Source: Limnohabitans sp. T6-5 (GTDB lineage: Bacteria > Pseudomonadota > Gammaproteobacteria > Burkholderiales > Burkholderiaceae_C). Taken from it: a stretch of DNA of 64,000 bases. The notes under the pieces were generated by a model that had not been told where the DNA came from, searched no databases, and saw only the letters and a list, made by a program, of their open reading frames with translations. The stretch's first letter is position 1. Each line of letters starts with the position of its first letter. Below are positions 31,029-39,409 of the stretch, one piece after another. Made by a program: the position numbers and the translations under genes. The stretch lies in the NCBI RefSeq assembly GCF_003063315.1, contig NZ_NERV01000001.1, positions 1,240,001-1,304,000 on the forward strand, in the 5' to 3' direction.

Positions 31029-32180
31029 TCAGCGGGGCCTTTTAGCAGTGGGGCGTTCTGCGGGGGTCACGCGTAAGCTGGTTTCGCCCTGTCGGCGCCA
31101 AATTTGAACATCGGCAGGCGTGCCGGGCTTGAGCGCAGACACCTGGGTGAGTAAATCTGAGACGTTGGTGACGGGTGTGCCCGCTATTTTCAAAATCACA
31201 TCGCCTGGGCGCAGGCCTGCTTTGGCAGCTGGACCGTTTTGCAAAACGCCCGTGATCACCACGCCTTGGGGCAAGACGTTTTGTGTTGCTTTGGGCAGCT
31301 GAAAGCTTTCAGCCAATTCGGTGGTCATGTCTTGCGGTTCCACCCCGATCCAGCCGCGTGTGACTTTGCCGTCTTTGAGCAGGTCTTGCATGACCTGGCG
31401 GGCTGTGGACACTGGAATGGCAAAGCCAATGCCCATGTTGCCACCAGAGCGTGAATAAATGGCGGTGTTGATGCCCATCAAGTGACCATTGACGTCGACC
31501 AATGCGCCGCCAGAGTTGCCCGGGTTGATGGCCGCATCGGTCTGGATGAAGTTTTCAAAGGTGTTGATGCCCAATTGGTTGCGTCCCAAAGCACTCACAA
31601 TGCCGGATGTGACGGTTTGCCCCACGCCAAACGGATTGCCGATGGCCAGCACCACATCGCCAACTTGGAGGGCTTGGATTTGCCCCAGGACAATCACAGG
31701 CAGTTTGTCCAGCTTGATTTTCAGCAGTGCCAAGTCGGTGTCGGGGTCGGTGCCGATGACTTTGGCCGCAGCGTGGCGGCCATCGGTCAAGACGACCTCA
31801 ATGTCGTCGGCATCTTCGATGACGTGGTTGTTGGTCAGGATGTGTCCCTCGGGGCTGACGATGACGCCACTGCCCAGTCCTGCGGTGTTTTGTTCGTCCT
31901 GTTCGCCGTAGAAGAATTTGAACCAAGGGTCTTGCGGAGTCTGGCGGTTGGCTTTGCTGGTGTTGATGCTGACCACGGCGGGTGAGGCTTTTTGGGCTGG
32001 GGTACTCAAACTGCCGGCTGGGCGGCTGAGCGAGGAGCTCGCCGGGGCTTGCTGGAGCGTGATGTCGCTGGTGGCGTGTTTTGCGCTGCGCAGCCATTCG
32101 GGCTGGAGTGTGGCAACGACGAACCAGACTGCCACAAGGACCGTCACCCATTGAGAAAAGAGAAGCCAATAGCGTTTCAT
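31029..32180 (-). CDS. DegS/DegQ-like periplasmic serine protease, membrane anchored
   Basis: A 383-residue HtrA-family protein. One N-terminal membrane segment (WVTVLVAVWFVVATL) not followed by a signal cleavage site, a trypsin-like domain with TNNHVIEDAD (His), DTDLALLKI (Asp) and GNSGGALV (Ser), then a single PDZ domain (about residues 280-370). One PDZ plus an anchor is the DegS layout; DegP and DegQ have two. Whether it cleaves an anti-sigma factor as DegS does is not known here. ATG 32180 is chosen because it puts the membrane segment at the N-terminus; an extension to 32231 adds a charged stretch and is less likely. Confidence 0.88.
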   Translation of the reverse strand: MKRYWLLFSQWVTVLVAVWFVVATLQPEWLRSAKHATSDITLQQAPASSSLSRPAGSLSTPAQKASPAVVSINTSKANRQTPQDPWFKFFYGEQDEQNTAGLGSGVIVSPEGHILTNNHVIEDADDIEVVLTDGRHAAAKVIGTDPDTDLALLKIKLDKLPVIVLGQIQALQVGDVVLAIGNPFGVGQTVTSGIVSALGRNQLGINTFENFIQTDAAINPGNSGGALVDVNGHLMGINTAIYSRSGGNMGIGFAIPVSTARQVMQDLLKDGKVTRGWIGVEPQDMTTELAESFQLPKATQNVLPQGVVITGVLQNGPAAKAGLRPGDVILKIAGTPVTNVSDLLTQVSALKPGTPADVQIWRRQGETSLRVTPAERPTAKRPR

Positions 32181-32326
32181 AGGTGGGAATTGTCCTTGAT
32201 CTGCGCGCCGTCTTGTGTGTTTTTGGGGCATAAGGGGCGATGCCAGGGGTGAATGTGGTGTCTCAAATTCACCTCTGGTGGTATCGGCTTCAGAGACAAT
32301 AGAACGTTACTGCAAGAGACTCACTC

Positions 32327-33079
32327 ATGACCGATGCCAAAACCTTAGGCCAGGCTTTAGATGCCTTGCTCCAACCGGAAAAATTTCGCGATTACGGCCC
32401 CAATGGCCTGCAGGTCGAAGGGGACCGGGACATTCGTTTACTGGTCAGCGGAGTGACTGCCAGCCGAGCCTTGATTGAAGCGGCCATTGAGGCGGGAGCG
32501 GATGCCATGCTGGTGCACCATGGTTTGTTTTGGCGTGGCCAGGACGGACGCATCACAGGTTGGATGCGTGAACGTTTGCGTTTGCTTCTGGCCCATGGCA
32601 TTCATCTGTTTGCCTACCATTTGCCTCTGGATGCGCACCCTGAGTGGGGCAACAATGCACAACTCGGCCGTGTGCTGGGCTTGCAGGCCGATGGCCGCTT
32701 TGGTGAGCAGGACTTGGGTTTTGTCGGCGTTGGTGCCCAGACTTGGGCACTGCCTCAGGCTCTGGCGGATCATGTGGCTGCGGCACTGGGGCGGCAGGTG
32801 ATTTGTGTGGGCGATGCCTCGCGGCCAGTTCGACGTGTGGCTTGGTGTACGGGTGGTGCACAGGGCTACTTCGAGTCAGCCATTGCTGCCGGGGCTGATG
32901 CGTTCATCACGGGCGAAATTTCTGAACCGCAGGCCCATTTGGCGCGAGAAACCGGTGTGGCCTTTTTGGCTTGTGGTCACCATGCCAGCGAGCGCTATGG
33001 TGCGCTTGCTGTGGGTGCTCATATCGCGCAGGAGTTGGGGCTTGAGCATCGTTTCATTGAAATCGACAACCCCGCTTGA
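32327..33079 (+). CDS. NIF3-like dinuclear-metal protein
   Basis: A 250-residue member of the NIF3/YbgI (GTP cyclohydrolase I type 2) family. MLVHHGLFW and AYHLPLDAHPEWGNN supply metal-binding His/Asp/Glu residues, with a second set near LACGHHASERYG. It is a conserved hexameric protein whose reaction is still unsettled. Divergent from the DegS-like gene. Confidence 0.9.
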   Translation: MTDAKTLGQALDALLQPEKFRDYGPNGLQVEGDRDIRLLVSGVTASRALIEAAIEAGADAMLVHHGLFWRGQDGRITGWMRERLRLLLAHGIHLFAYHLPLDAHPEWGNNAQLGRVLGLQADGRFGEQDLGFVGVGAQTWALPQALADHVAAALGRQVICVGDASRPVRRVAWCTGGAQGYFESAIAAGADAFITGEISEPQAHLARETGVAFLACGHHASERYGALAVGAHIAQELGLEHRFIEIDNPA

Positions 33080-33089
33080 AATAAGCTGA

Positions 33090-34151
33090 ATGAAAACTGC
33101 CATGAACATTTTGACAAAGCCTGTTGCCATCACACCCGGTGATCCCTGTGGCATCGGCCCCGAAATCATCGCGCGGACCTGGTGTGAAGCACCGGATGTC
33201 GTGCAGGGCTGCTTTGTGGCCGGGGATGTCCAGTTGATGCGCCGCGCCATGGCGCTGGTGCAATCTACGCCTGCTTTTCCTGTCTGCGAAATCCTGGAGC
33301 CATCGGATGCTTTGCATGTGCCGCCACGTTGTTTGCCCGTGCTGCAAGTCGTGAGCGCTGCGCCCCCATTACCTTGGGGGCAAATTGATGCGCGGGCTGG
33401 GCAGTTGGCCGGGGAGGCGGTGTTGTGGGCAGCGCATGCAGCCTTGCGTGGGGAGGTGGCGGCGCTTGTGACAGCGCCGCTGCACAAAGAGGCCTTGCAC
33501 GCAGCTGGCGCGCCGTATGACCAATATCCCGGGCATACCGAATTGCTCCAGGCTGAAGCTGCGCGTCATGCGGGGGTGTCGCTGGCGCAGATGCCTGTGC
33601 GCATGATGCTGGCCAATGAAGAATTGCGCACGGTGTTGGTCAGTATTCATGTGTCTTTGCGAGAGGCGCTGGATGCTGTCACGCCAGATCGCGTTCTGCA
33701 AACATTGCGGATCACGGATGCGGCTTTGACCCGAATGCTGGGGCACAAACCCCGCATGGCCGTCGCTGGCGTGAATCCACATGCGGGCGAGGGGGGCTTG
33801 TTTGGCCGGGAGGAAATCGAGGTGTTGCAGCCTTGCCTGGCTTTGGCACGCCGGGAGGGGCTGGATGTGCATGGTCCTTTTGCGCCAGACACCGTGTTCA
33901 TGCGCGCTCGCAAGCAGGCCGATGGTCGGCGTGAATTTGATGTGGTCATCGCGATGTACCACGATCAAGGCTTGATACCGGTCAAGTACCTGGGCTTGGA
34001 GCAGGGGGTCAATGTGACCCTGGGCTTGCCATTGATCAGAACCAGTCCTGACCATGGCACCGCCATGGACGTGGCCGGAAAAGGCCAGGCCGATGCTCGC
34101 AGCATGATGCAAGCCATCCGCATGGCGCGGCAACTGGTGAGTGGCGGCTGA
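33090..34151 (+). CDS. pdxA: 4-hydroxythreonine-4-phosphate dehydrogenase
   Basis: A 353-residue enzyme of the DXP-dependent pyridoxal phosphate pathway. ITPGDPCGIGPEI opens the fold; YPGHTELLQ, AVAGVNPHAGEGG and YHDQGLIPVKYLG provide the metal-binding histidines and substrate contacts. ATG 33102 (MNILTKPVA) is an equally possible start; neither has a clear ribosome site. Confidence 0.96.
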   Translation: MKTAMNILTKPVAITPGDPCGIGPEIIARTWCEAPDVVQGCFVAGDVQLMRRAMALVQSTPAFPVCEILEPSDALHVPPRCLPVLQVVSAAPPLPWGQIDARAGQLAGEAVLWAAHAALRGEVAALVTAPLHKEALHAAGAPYDQYPGHTELLQAEAARHAGVSLAQMPVRMMLANEELRTVLVSIHVSLREALDAVTPDRVLQTLRITDAALTRMLGHKPRMAVAGVNPHAGEGGLFGREEIEVLQPCLALARREGLDVHGPFAPDTVFMRARKQADGRREFDVVIAMYHDQGLIPVKYLGLEQGVNVTLGLPLIRTSPDHGTAMDVAGKGQADARSMMQAIRMARQLVSGG

Positions 34152-34165
34152 GTTGCCTCCGGTAC

Positions 34166-34582
34166 TCAACCTTTGTTTTTCAGGCTGTCGCGGATTTCAC
34201 GCAATAACTGCACATCCTCGGGGGTTGCAGGTGTTTCTGCGGGGGCGGTTGAGATGAGTTTGTTCATCTGACGAATGATCACAAAGATGATGAGCGCCAG
34301 GATGATGAAGTTCAGGGCCACGGTGATGAAGTTACCGTAAGCGAAAACTGCACCGAGTTTTTTGGCTTCAGCCAGAGGCAGACCCGCAGTTTGCCCCGCC
34401 AAGGCCAGGTAATAATTGGAAAAATCCAGACCACCAAAGGCTTTGCTGATGAGCGGCATGATCAGATCGCCAACGACTGAATCCACAATTTTGCCAAAAG
34501 CTCCGCCGATAATCACCCCGACAGCCAGATCCATGACGTTGCCTTTGAGGGCGAAAGCTTTGAATTCTTGAACTAAGGACAT
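34166..34582 (-). CDS. mscL: Large-conductance mechanosensitive channel
   Basis: A 138-residue protein with the MscL N-terminus ([17 protein letters not shown]) and pore helix [16 protein letters not shown]. The second membrane helix ([20 protein letters not shown]) precedes the C-terminal helical bundle. It opens under membrane tension to release solutes on osmotic downshock. Convergent with pdxA, divergent from petA. Confidence 0.97.
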   Translation of the reverse strand: MSLVQEFKAFALKGNVMDLAVGVIIGGAFGKIVDSVVGDLIMPLISKAFGGLDFSNYYLALAGQTAGLPLAEAKKLGAVFAYGNFITVALNFIILALIIFVIIRQMNKLISTAPAETPATPEDVQLLREIRDSLKNKG

Positions 34583-34722
34583 AAAAATTCTCTATAACAG
34601 TTGAGTGAAGCTCATGATTGTGAATCAAGAATTGTCACTCGCTTCAAGTTGTAAGACGCTTGTCTGTTTCACTCCGCTACAATCCCGGGTTGACCCTGAT
34701 AACGACTCGCTAGAGGAATCCC

Positions 34723-35319
34723 ATGAGTGACACCCCAGTCGACAGCAGCAAACGGACATGGCTTGCAGCCACCGTTGGCGTGGGCGCCGTAGGCGCTGGC
34801 TTTGTGGCCACCCCCTTCGTCAGCAGCTTTCAACCATCTGAACGAGCCAAAGCCGCCGGCGCAGCCGTCGAAGTGGACATCTCTGCACTCAAGACGGGTG
34901 AAAAACTCACCGTCGAGTGGCGTGGTAAGCCCGTTTGGATCATGAAGCGCTCGCCTGAGCAGCTCGAAGGCTTGAAAAAGATCGAAGGCAATCTGGCTGA
35001 TCCAAACTCCAACCGCACGGCCTACCCCATCCCTGCATACGCAAAGAACGAATTCCGTTCTATCAAGCCTGAAATCATGGTGGCTGTGGGCATTTGCACC
35101 CACTTGGGTTGCTCGCCTGGCGACAAATTCGCAGCGGGTCCTCAGCCTTCTCTGCCTGATGACTGGCAAGGCGGTTTCTTGTGTGCTTGCCATGGCTCGA
35201 CATTCGACCTGGCTGGCCGCGTGTTCAAGAACAAGCCTGCACCTGACAACCTCGAAGTGCCGCCGCACATGTACCTGTCCGACACCAAGTTGCTCATTGG
35301 TGAAGACAAGAAGGCCTGA
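34723..35319 (+). CDS. petA: Cytochrome bc1 Rieske iron-sulfur subunit
   Basis: A 198-residue protein. The cluster ligands are in CTHLGCSP and CACHGSTFD. The N-terminal anchor follows SSKRTWLAATVG, a Lys-Arg form of the twin-arginine motif; Rieske proteins are Tat clients. It transfers electrons from ubiquinol to cytochrome c1. CTAGAGGA (34710-34717) is the ribosome site. TACAAT at 34677-34682 is a candidate -10 without a good -35. Confidence 0.96.
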   Translation: MSDTPVDSSKRTWLAATVGVGAVGAGFVATPFVSSFQPSERAKAAGAAVEVDISALKTGEKLTVEWRGKPVWIMKRSPEQLEGLKKIEGNLADPNSNRTAYPIPAYAKNEFRSIKPEIMVAVGICTHLGCSPGDKFAAGPQPSLPDDWQGGFLCACHGSTFDLAGRVFKNKPAPDNLEVPPHMYLSDTKLLIGEDKKA

Positions 35320-35330
35320 TGGAGACCGAC

Positions 35331-36740
35331 ATGGCTGAATTCAAAGAAATCTCTCCCAACGCCCCTGCTGGCGAAAAATTGCTCAATTGGGTGGACAACC
35401 GCTTCCCTCTGTCCAAGCTCTACAAAGAGCACATGAGCGAGTACTACGCACCGAAGAACTTCAACTTCTGGTACATCTTCGGCTCGCTGTCGCTGTTGGT
35501 GCTGGTCATCCAGATCGTCACTGGTATTTTCCTGGTCATGCATTACAAGCCTGATGCAGCCGTGGCATTTGCTTCGGTTGAATACATCATGCGTGATGTG
35601 CCTTGGGGCTGGTTGATCCGTTATATGCACTCCACGGGCGCTTCAGCGTTCTTCATTGTGGTTTACCTGCACATGTTCCGGGGCCTGATTTATGGCAGCT
35701 ACCGCAAGCCACGTGAACTGGTCTGGATCTTCGGTTGTGCGATTTTCCTGTGCCTGATGGCAGAAGCCTTCATGGGTTATCTGTTGCCTTGGGGTCAAAT
35801 GTCTTACTGGGGCGCTCAGGTGATCGTGAACCTGTTCTCCGCCATTCCTTTCATTGGCCCTGATCTGGCTTTGTTGATTCGTGGCGACTTCGTGGTGGGC
35901 GATGCCACCCTGAACCGCTTCTTCAGCTTCCACGTGATTGCAGTGCCATTGGTCTTGCTGGGTCTGGTGGTGGCGCACATCATTGCGTTGCACGAAGTGG
36001 GCTCCAACAACCCCGATGGCGTGGAAATCAAAGGCCCGAACGCACCAAAAGATGCTCAAGGTCATCCTTTGGACGGCATTCCTTTCCACCCTTACTACTC
36101 TGTGCACGACATCTTTGGTGTGGGCGTCTTCTTGATGGCCTTCACTGCGATTGTGTTCTTCGCGCCTGAGTTCGGTGGTTATTTCCTCGAATACAACAAC
36201 TTTATCCCGGCCGATCCACTGACCACACCGTTGCACATTGCACCAGTCTGGTACTTCACACCGTTCTATTCGATGTTGCGTGCGATCACCAGCGAGATGA
36301 TGTACGCCCTGATCGCTTGCGTGGTGTTGGGAGCTGTTTTGGCGGTGATCAAAGGCAAATTGCCTCAGGTGCTCAAGGGTGCTGTGATCGGTGCCGCTGT
36401 GGTGATTTCTGCCCTGATGCTGTCGATTGACGCCAAATTTTGGGGTGTGGTCGTGATGGGTGGCGCTGTTGTCATCCTGTTCTTCTTGCCATGGCTCGAC
36501 AACAGCCCGGTCAAATCGATTCGTTACCGCCCTGATTGGCACAAGTATCTGTATGCCGTGTTCGTGATCAACTTCCTGATCCTGGGCTATTTGGGTGTGC
36601 AGCCACCTTCGCCTATCGGTGAGCGTGTCTCTCAAGTGGGTTCACTGTTCTATTTTGGCTTCTTCCTGTTGATGCCTTGGTGGAGCAAGCTGGGTACGCC
36701 CAAGCAGGTTCCAGACCGTGTGACCTTCACGCCTCACTGA
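35331..36740 (+). CDS. petB: Cytochrome b of the bc1 complex
   Basis: A 469-residue integral membrane protein holding two b hemes. YMHSTGASAFF and FHVIAVPLVLLGLVVAH contain heme histidines, and LLPWGQMSYWGAQV lies at the Qo site. The Qo loop reads PVWY (LHIAPVWYFTPFYS) instead of PEWY. The start ATG 35331 (MAEFKEIS) is preceded by GGAG; ATG 35319, overlapping the petA stop, would add four residues. About 40 residues beyond the usual eight helices form an extended C-terminus. Confidence 0.96.
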   Translation: MAEFKEISPNAPAGEKLLNWVDNRFPLSKLYKEHMSEYYAPKNFNFWYIFGSLSLLVLVIQIVTGIFLVMHYKPDAAVAFASVEYIMRDVPWGWLIRYMHSTGASAFFIVVYLHMFRGLIYGSYRKPRELVWIFGCAIFLCLMAEAFMGYLLPWGQMSYWGAQVIVNLFSAIPFIGPDLALLIRGDFVVGDATLNRFFSFHVIAVPLVLLGLVVAHIIALHEVGSNNPDGVEIKGPNAPKDAQGHPLDGIPFHPYYSVHDIFGVGVFLMAFTAIVFFAPEFGGYFLEYNNFIPADPLTTPLHIAPVWYFTPFYSMLRAITSEMMYALIACVVLGAVLAVIKGKLPQVLKGAVIGAAVVISALMLSIDAKFWGVVVMGGAVVILFFLPWLDNSPVKSIRYRPDWHKYLYAVFVINFLILGYLGVQPPSPIGERVSQVGSLFYFGFFLLMPWWSKLGTPKQVPDRVTFTPH

Positions 36741-36760
36741 GATCCCGGAGATTCAAGAAC

Positions 36761-37528
36761 ATGAAAAACATCAAGAAACTCGCATTGGGCTTTGTGATGG
36801 CCCTGGGCCTGATGGCCGGTGCACAAGCTTCCAGTGGCGGTGGCATTGCATGGGATAAAGCGCCCGTCAAAACCAATGACCTGGCATCTTTGCAAAATGG
36901 TGCCAAGTTGTTTGTCAACTATTGCCTCAATTGCCATTCGGCCGCTTTCATGCGATTCAATCGCCTGAAAGACATCGGTTTGACTGAGCAGCAAATCAAG
37001 GACAACCTGTTGTTCCCGACGATCAAAGTCGGTGACACCATGAAGTCTGCGATCGATCCGCTGCAAGCCAAAGAGTGGTTCGGCAAGAATCCACCTGACC
37101 TGACTTTGATGGCACGTTCGCGTTCTGGTCATGGCGGCACAGGTGCTGATTATCTCTACACTTACCTGCGCAGCTACCACCGTGATGCATCCAAGCCAAC
37201 AGGCTGGAACAACATGGCTTTCCCGAACGTGGGCATGCCCAACGTGTTGTGGGAATTGCAGGGTGAACGTGAACCTGTCTTCGAAGAAAAAGAAGAGCAC
37301 GGTCACACGGTTCAAATTTTCCAAGGATGGAAGCAAGTCAAGCCAGGCACAATGACACCTTTGCAATATGACCAGGCCGTGGGAGATTTGGTCAATTACA
37401 TGCAGTGGATGGCCGAGCCAGCCCAAAATACCCGAGTTCGCATTGGCGTCTGGGTCCTGATTTTCTTGTCGTTCTTCACCTTTATCGCCTGGCGTCTGAA
37501 TGCAGCGTACTGGAAAGACATCAAGTAA
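36761..37528 (+). CDS. petC: Cytochrome c1 of the bc1 complex
   Basis: A 255-residue c-type cytochrome with a signal peptide ending near AQASSGG. CLNCHS is the heme attachment site, and a C-terminal membrane anchor (VWVLIFLSFFTFIAWRL) is present. Start ATG 36761 follows CGGAG. It is the third subunit gene and is followed by a strong terminator. Confidence 0.96.
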   Translation: MKNIKKLALGFVMALGLMAGAQASSGGGIAWDKAPVKTNDLASLQNGAKLFVNYCLNCHSAAFMRFNRLKDIGLTEQQIKDNLLFPTIKVGDTMKSAIDPLQAKEWFGKNPPDLTLMARSRSGHGGTGADYLYTYLRSYHRDASKPTGWNNMAFPNVGMPNVLWELQGEREPVFEEKEEHGHTVQIFQGWKQVKPGTMTPLQYDQAVGDLVNYMQWMAEPAQNTRVRIGVWVLIFLSFFTFIAWRLNAAYWKDIK

Positions 37529-37563
37529 TTGATCTTTCACCCGGCTATTCGTCGGGTTCTGTG

Positions 37564-37597
37564 GAGTGGTGGGTCCAAAAGACCCCCCACTCTTTTT
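37564..37597 (+). terminator. Intrinsic terminator after petABC
   Basis: A 12-bp stem (37564-37575 with 37581-37592) with a single mismatch, loop CAAAA, then TTTTT and a second run of six T. It lies 24 bases before sspA, so sspA needs its own promoter or partial read-through. Confidence 0.9.
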
Positions 37598-37620
37598 GAT
37601 TTTTTGAGGAGCCTCTTGCC

Positions 37621-38232
37621 ATGATGGTGCTTTATTCCGGAACCACTTGCCCTTTTTCCCATCGTTGCCGATTTGTGCTGTTTGAAAAAGGCATGGACTT
37701 CGAAATCCGTGATGTGGACCTGTACAACAAGCCCGAAGACATCAATGTGATGAATCCCTACGGCCAGGTTCCAATTCTGGTCGAGCGCGACCTGATTTTG
37801 TACGAATCCAACATCATCAATGAGTACATTGATGAGCGCTTTCCGCACCCTCAACTGATGCCTGGTGACCCGGTTGACCGCGCACGAGTGCGTTTGTTCT
37901 TGCTCAACTTTGAGAAAGAGCTCTTTGCCCATGTGCTGACACTTGAAAATCGTGCTCTCAAAGGCAATGACAAGGCGCTGGAGAAAGCCCGTGCCCACAT
38001 TCGTGACCGTTTGACGCAGTTGGCCCCTGTGTTCTTGAAGAACAAGTTCATGTTGGGTGACAACTTCTCGATGCTTGATGTGGCCATCGCACCGTTGCTG
38101 TGGCGTCTGGACTACTACGGGATCGAATTGAGCAAAAATGCAGCTCCATTGCTGAAATATGCCGAACGCATCTTTTCACGCCCAGCATATATCGAAGCTT
38201 TGACCCCATCTGAAAAGGTCATGCGCAAATAA
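37621..38232 (+). CDS. sspA: Stringent starvation protein A
   Basis: A 203-residue GST-fold protein without the GST catalytic residues (CPFSHRCRFVLFEKGMDFE; NPYGQVPILVERDLILYESNII). SspA binds RNA polymerase and alters stationary-phase and stress transcription. GAGGAG precedes ATG 37621. Position after petABC and before sspB is the usual proteobacterial order. Confidence 0.93.
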   Translation: MMVLYSGTTCPFSHRCRFVLFEKGMDFEIRDVDLYNKPEDINVMNPYGQVPILVERDLILYESNIINEYIDERFPHPQLMPGDPVDRARVRLFLLNFEKELFAHVLTLENRALKGNDKALEKARAHIRDRLTQLAPVFLKNKFMLGDNFSMLDVAIAPLLWRLDYYGIELSKNAAPLLKYAERIFSRPAYIEALTPSEKVMRK

Positions 38233-38250
38233 ACTCGCATGGAGTCCACA

Positions 38251-38694
38251 ATGATCAGTGACACCGAATTGCCTTCAACGCGCCCGTATTTGATTCGGGC
38301 GCTGTATGAGTGGTGCTCTGAAAACGGCTTCACTCCCTATGTTGCTGTGAAAGTGGACAACTCTGTGCAGGTGCCGCGGGAGTATGTTCAAGGTGGTGAA
38401 ATTGTGTTGAACGTGAGCATGGACGCCACCAGCTCCCTGAAATTGGGCAATGACTTCATAGAGTTCAAAGCCCGGTTTGGGGGCAAGCCGCGTGACATCA
38501 TGGTTCCCATATCGCGCGTGATGGCCATTTATGCCCGTGAAAATGGCCAAGGCATGGCTTTCCCAGTCAGCGAAGAAGAACCTGCTGCATCCAGTCTGTC
38601 TGAAGCACGGATACAAGAACACGTATCAACCGATGATGACGCGACACCACCCCCTTCAACGCCTCCTAGGCCGACATTGAAACGTATCAAATAA
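38251..38694 (+). CDS. sspB: ClpXP specificity-enhancing factor SspB
   Basis: A 147-residue adaptor that delivers ssrA-tagged proteins to ClpXP. The substrate-binding domain (RPYLIRALYEWCSENGFTPY; GGEIVLNVSMDAT) is followed by a flexible acidic/Pro linker and a basic C-terminal ClpX-binding tail (RPTLKRIK). ATG 38251 has GGAG six bases upstream; ATG 38239 is an alternative. Confidence 0.93.
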   Translation: MISDTELPSTRPYLIRALYEWCSENGFTPYVAVKVDNSVQVPREYVQGGEIVLNVSMDATSSLKLGNDFIEFKARFGGKPRDIMVPISRVMAIYARENGQGMAFPVSEEEPAASSLSEARIQEHVSTDDDATPPPSTPPRPTLKRIK

Positions 38695-38750
38695 AAAATA
38701 ACGCCATGTGTCCTGGAATGTGCACTGGAGCACGTTAAAATCTAGCCCGT

Positions 38751-38826
38751 GCCGCTTTAGCTCAGTTGGTAGAGCACCCGCCTTGTAAGCGGTAGGTCGT
38801 CAGTTCGAATCCGACAAGCGGCACCA
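38751..38826 (+). tRNA. tRNA-Thr (anticodon TGT)
   Basis: 76 bases including the encoded CCA. The acceptor stem is GCCGCTT/AAGCGGC with discriminator A. The anticodon loop CTTGTAA gives TGT, and the T loop is TTCGAAT. A strong terminator follows. Confidence 0.97.
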
Positions 38827-38831
38827 AAATC

Positions 38832-38865
38832 AAAAGGCCCTGATCATCCGATCAGGGCCTTTTTT
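38832..38865. terminator. Bidirectional terminator between tRNA-Thr and dciA
   Basis: A perfect 14-bp stem (38832-38845 with 38850-38863), loop ATCC. The run of T on the plus strand and the A run upstream let it work for both the tRNA and the converging dciA gene. Confidence 0.93.
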
Positions 38866-38882
38866 CTTGAGGGGGTGACGAA

Positions 38883-39191
38883 TCAACCGATTCGGCTTTG
38901 AACTTTGATCCGTATGGAGTTGACGGCCATCCCTTTGGTGTTGAGGTGTGCCTGCAAGGCGGGCACCAATTGACGCAACTTGGCAGCAACAGCGTTGGAA
39001 CTCACCAGCAAACACCAGGCGCCGTCTTCAATAGGGCCTGCCTGAACACTGGCTCGCAGTGGTGCAGGTAACAAGTTACGTATGGTTTGCAGGCGTTCTG
39101 ACGATTCGCGCAGTCTGCTGGCCAAGAGTGCAAAAGTGGGTGACTCTTGCACGGCTTGTTGCAGGGGAATGGCGTGATGTCGTCTTTGCAT
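38883..39191 (-). CDS. DciA-like protein (DUF721)
   Basis: A 102-residue DUF721 protein (SRLRESSERLQTIRNLLPAP; LVSSNAVAAKLRQLVPAL). DciA is the ancestral helper that loads the replicative helicase DnaB in bacteria lacking DnaC, and its gene often lies beside secA or lpxC as here. I start it at ATG 39191 (MQRRHHAIPL); a TTG at 39245 would add 18 residues. Confidence 0.8.
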   Translation of the reverse strand: MQRRHHAIPLQQAVQESPTFALLASRLRESSERLQTIRNLLPAPLRASVQAGPIEDGAWCLLVSSNAVAAKLRQLVPALQAHLNTKGMAVNSIRIKVQSRIG

Positions 39192-39234
39192 GGCCAGCCG
39201 ATTATCCGGCAGATGCTCCTCACAGGATGACGTC

Positions 39235-39265
39235 TTGAAAACCAAGTGGGCACAGAGGCTAAAAT
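39235..39265 (+). promoter_or_regulatory. Candidate secA promoter
   Basis: TTGAAA (39235-39240) and TAAAAT (39260-39265) are separated by 19 bases, longer than ideal. It would leave a leader of about 140 bases before secA. Confidence 0.35.
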
Positions 39266-39376
39266 CCCACGATTGAGCTGGCGTCCTTGGCGCTCAGCAT
39301 GGCAAGTAGGGTCTTGTTACCCGGCGGCCTGGCTTCATATGAAACTTTTAACCTGACAGGATAGACGGTCTGTTTC

Positions 39377-39392
39377 TCAGCCTTTTGGCTGA
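39377..39392 (+). promoter_or_regulatory. Small hairpin in the secA leader
   Basis: TCAGCC (39377-39382) pairs with GGCTGA (39387-39392) around TTTT, ending 17 bases before ATG 39410 and touching the likely ribosome-site region (AAGGTGG, 39392-39398). It could hinder initiation; no SecM-like leader peptide is evident. Confidence 0.4.
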
Positions 39393-39409
39393 AGGTGGAT
39401 CTTGTAGAC

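Noticed and set aside
34583-34722. A shared promoter region for mscL and petA.
   Set aside because: Good -10 boxes exist (TATAGA on the minus strand, TACAAT on the plus strand) but neither has a proper -35 at 16-18 bases, so I did not list them as promoters.
39371-39400. TTCTCAGCCTTTTGGCTGAA resembles the 5' end of eukaryotic U2 snRNA.
   Set aside because: It is a short GC/T palindrome in a bacterial secA leader; the rest of U2 is absent, so the match is chance.
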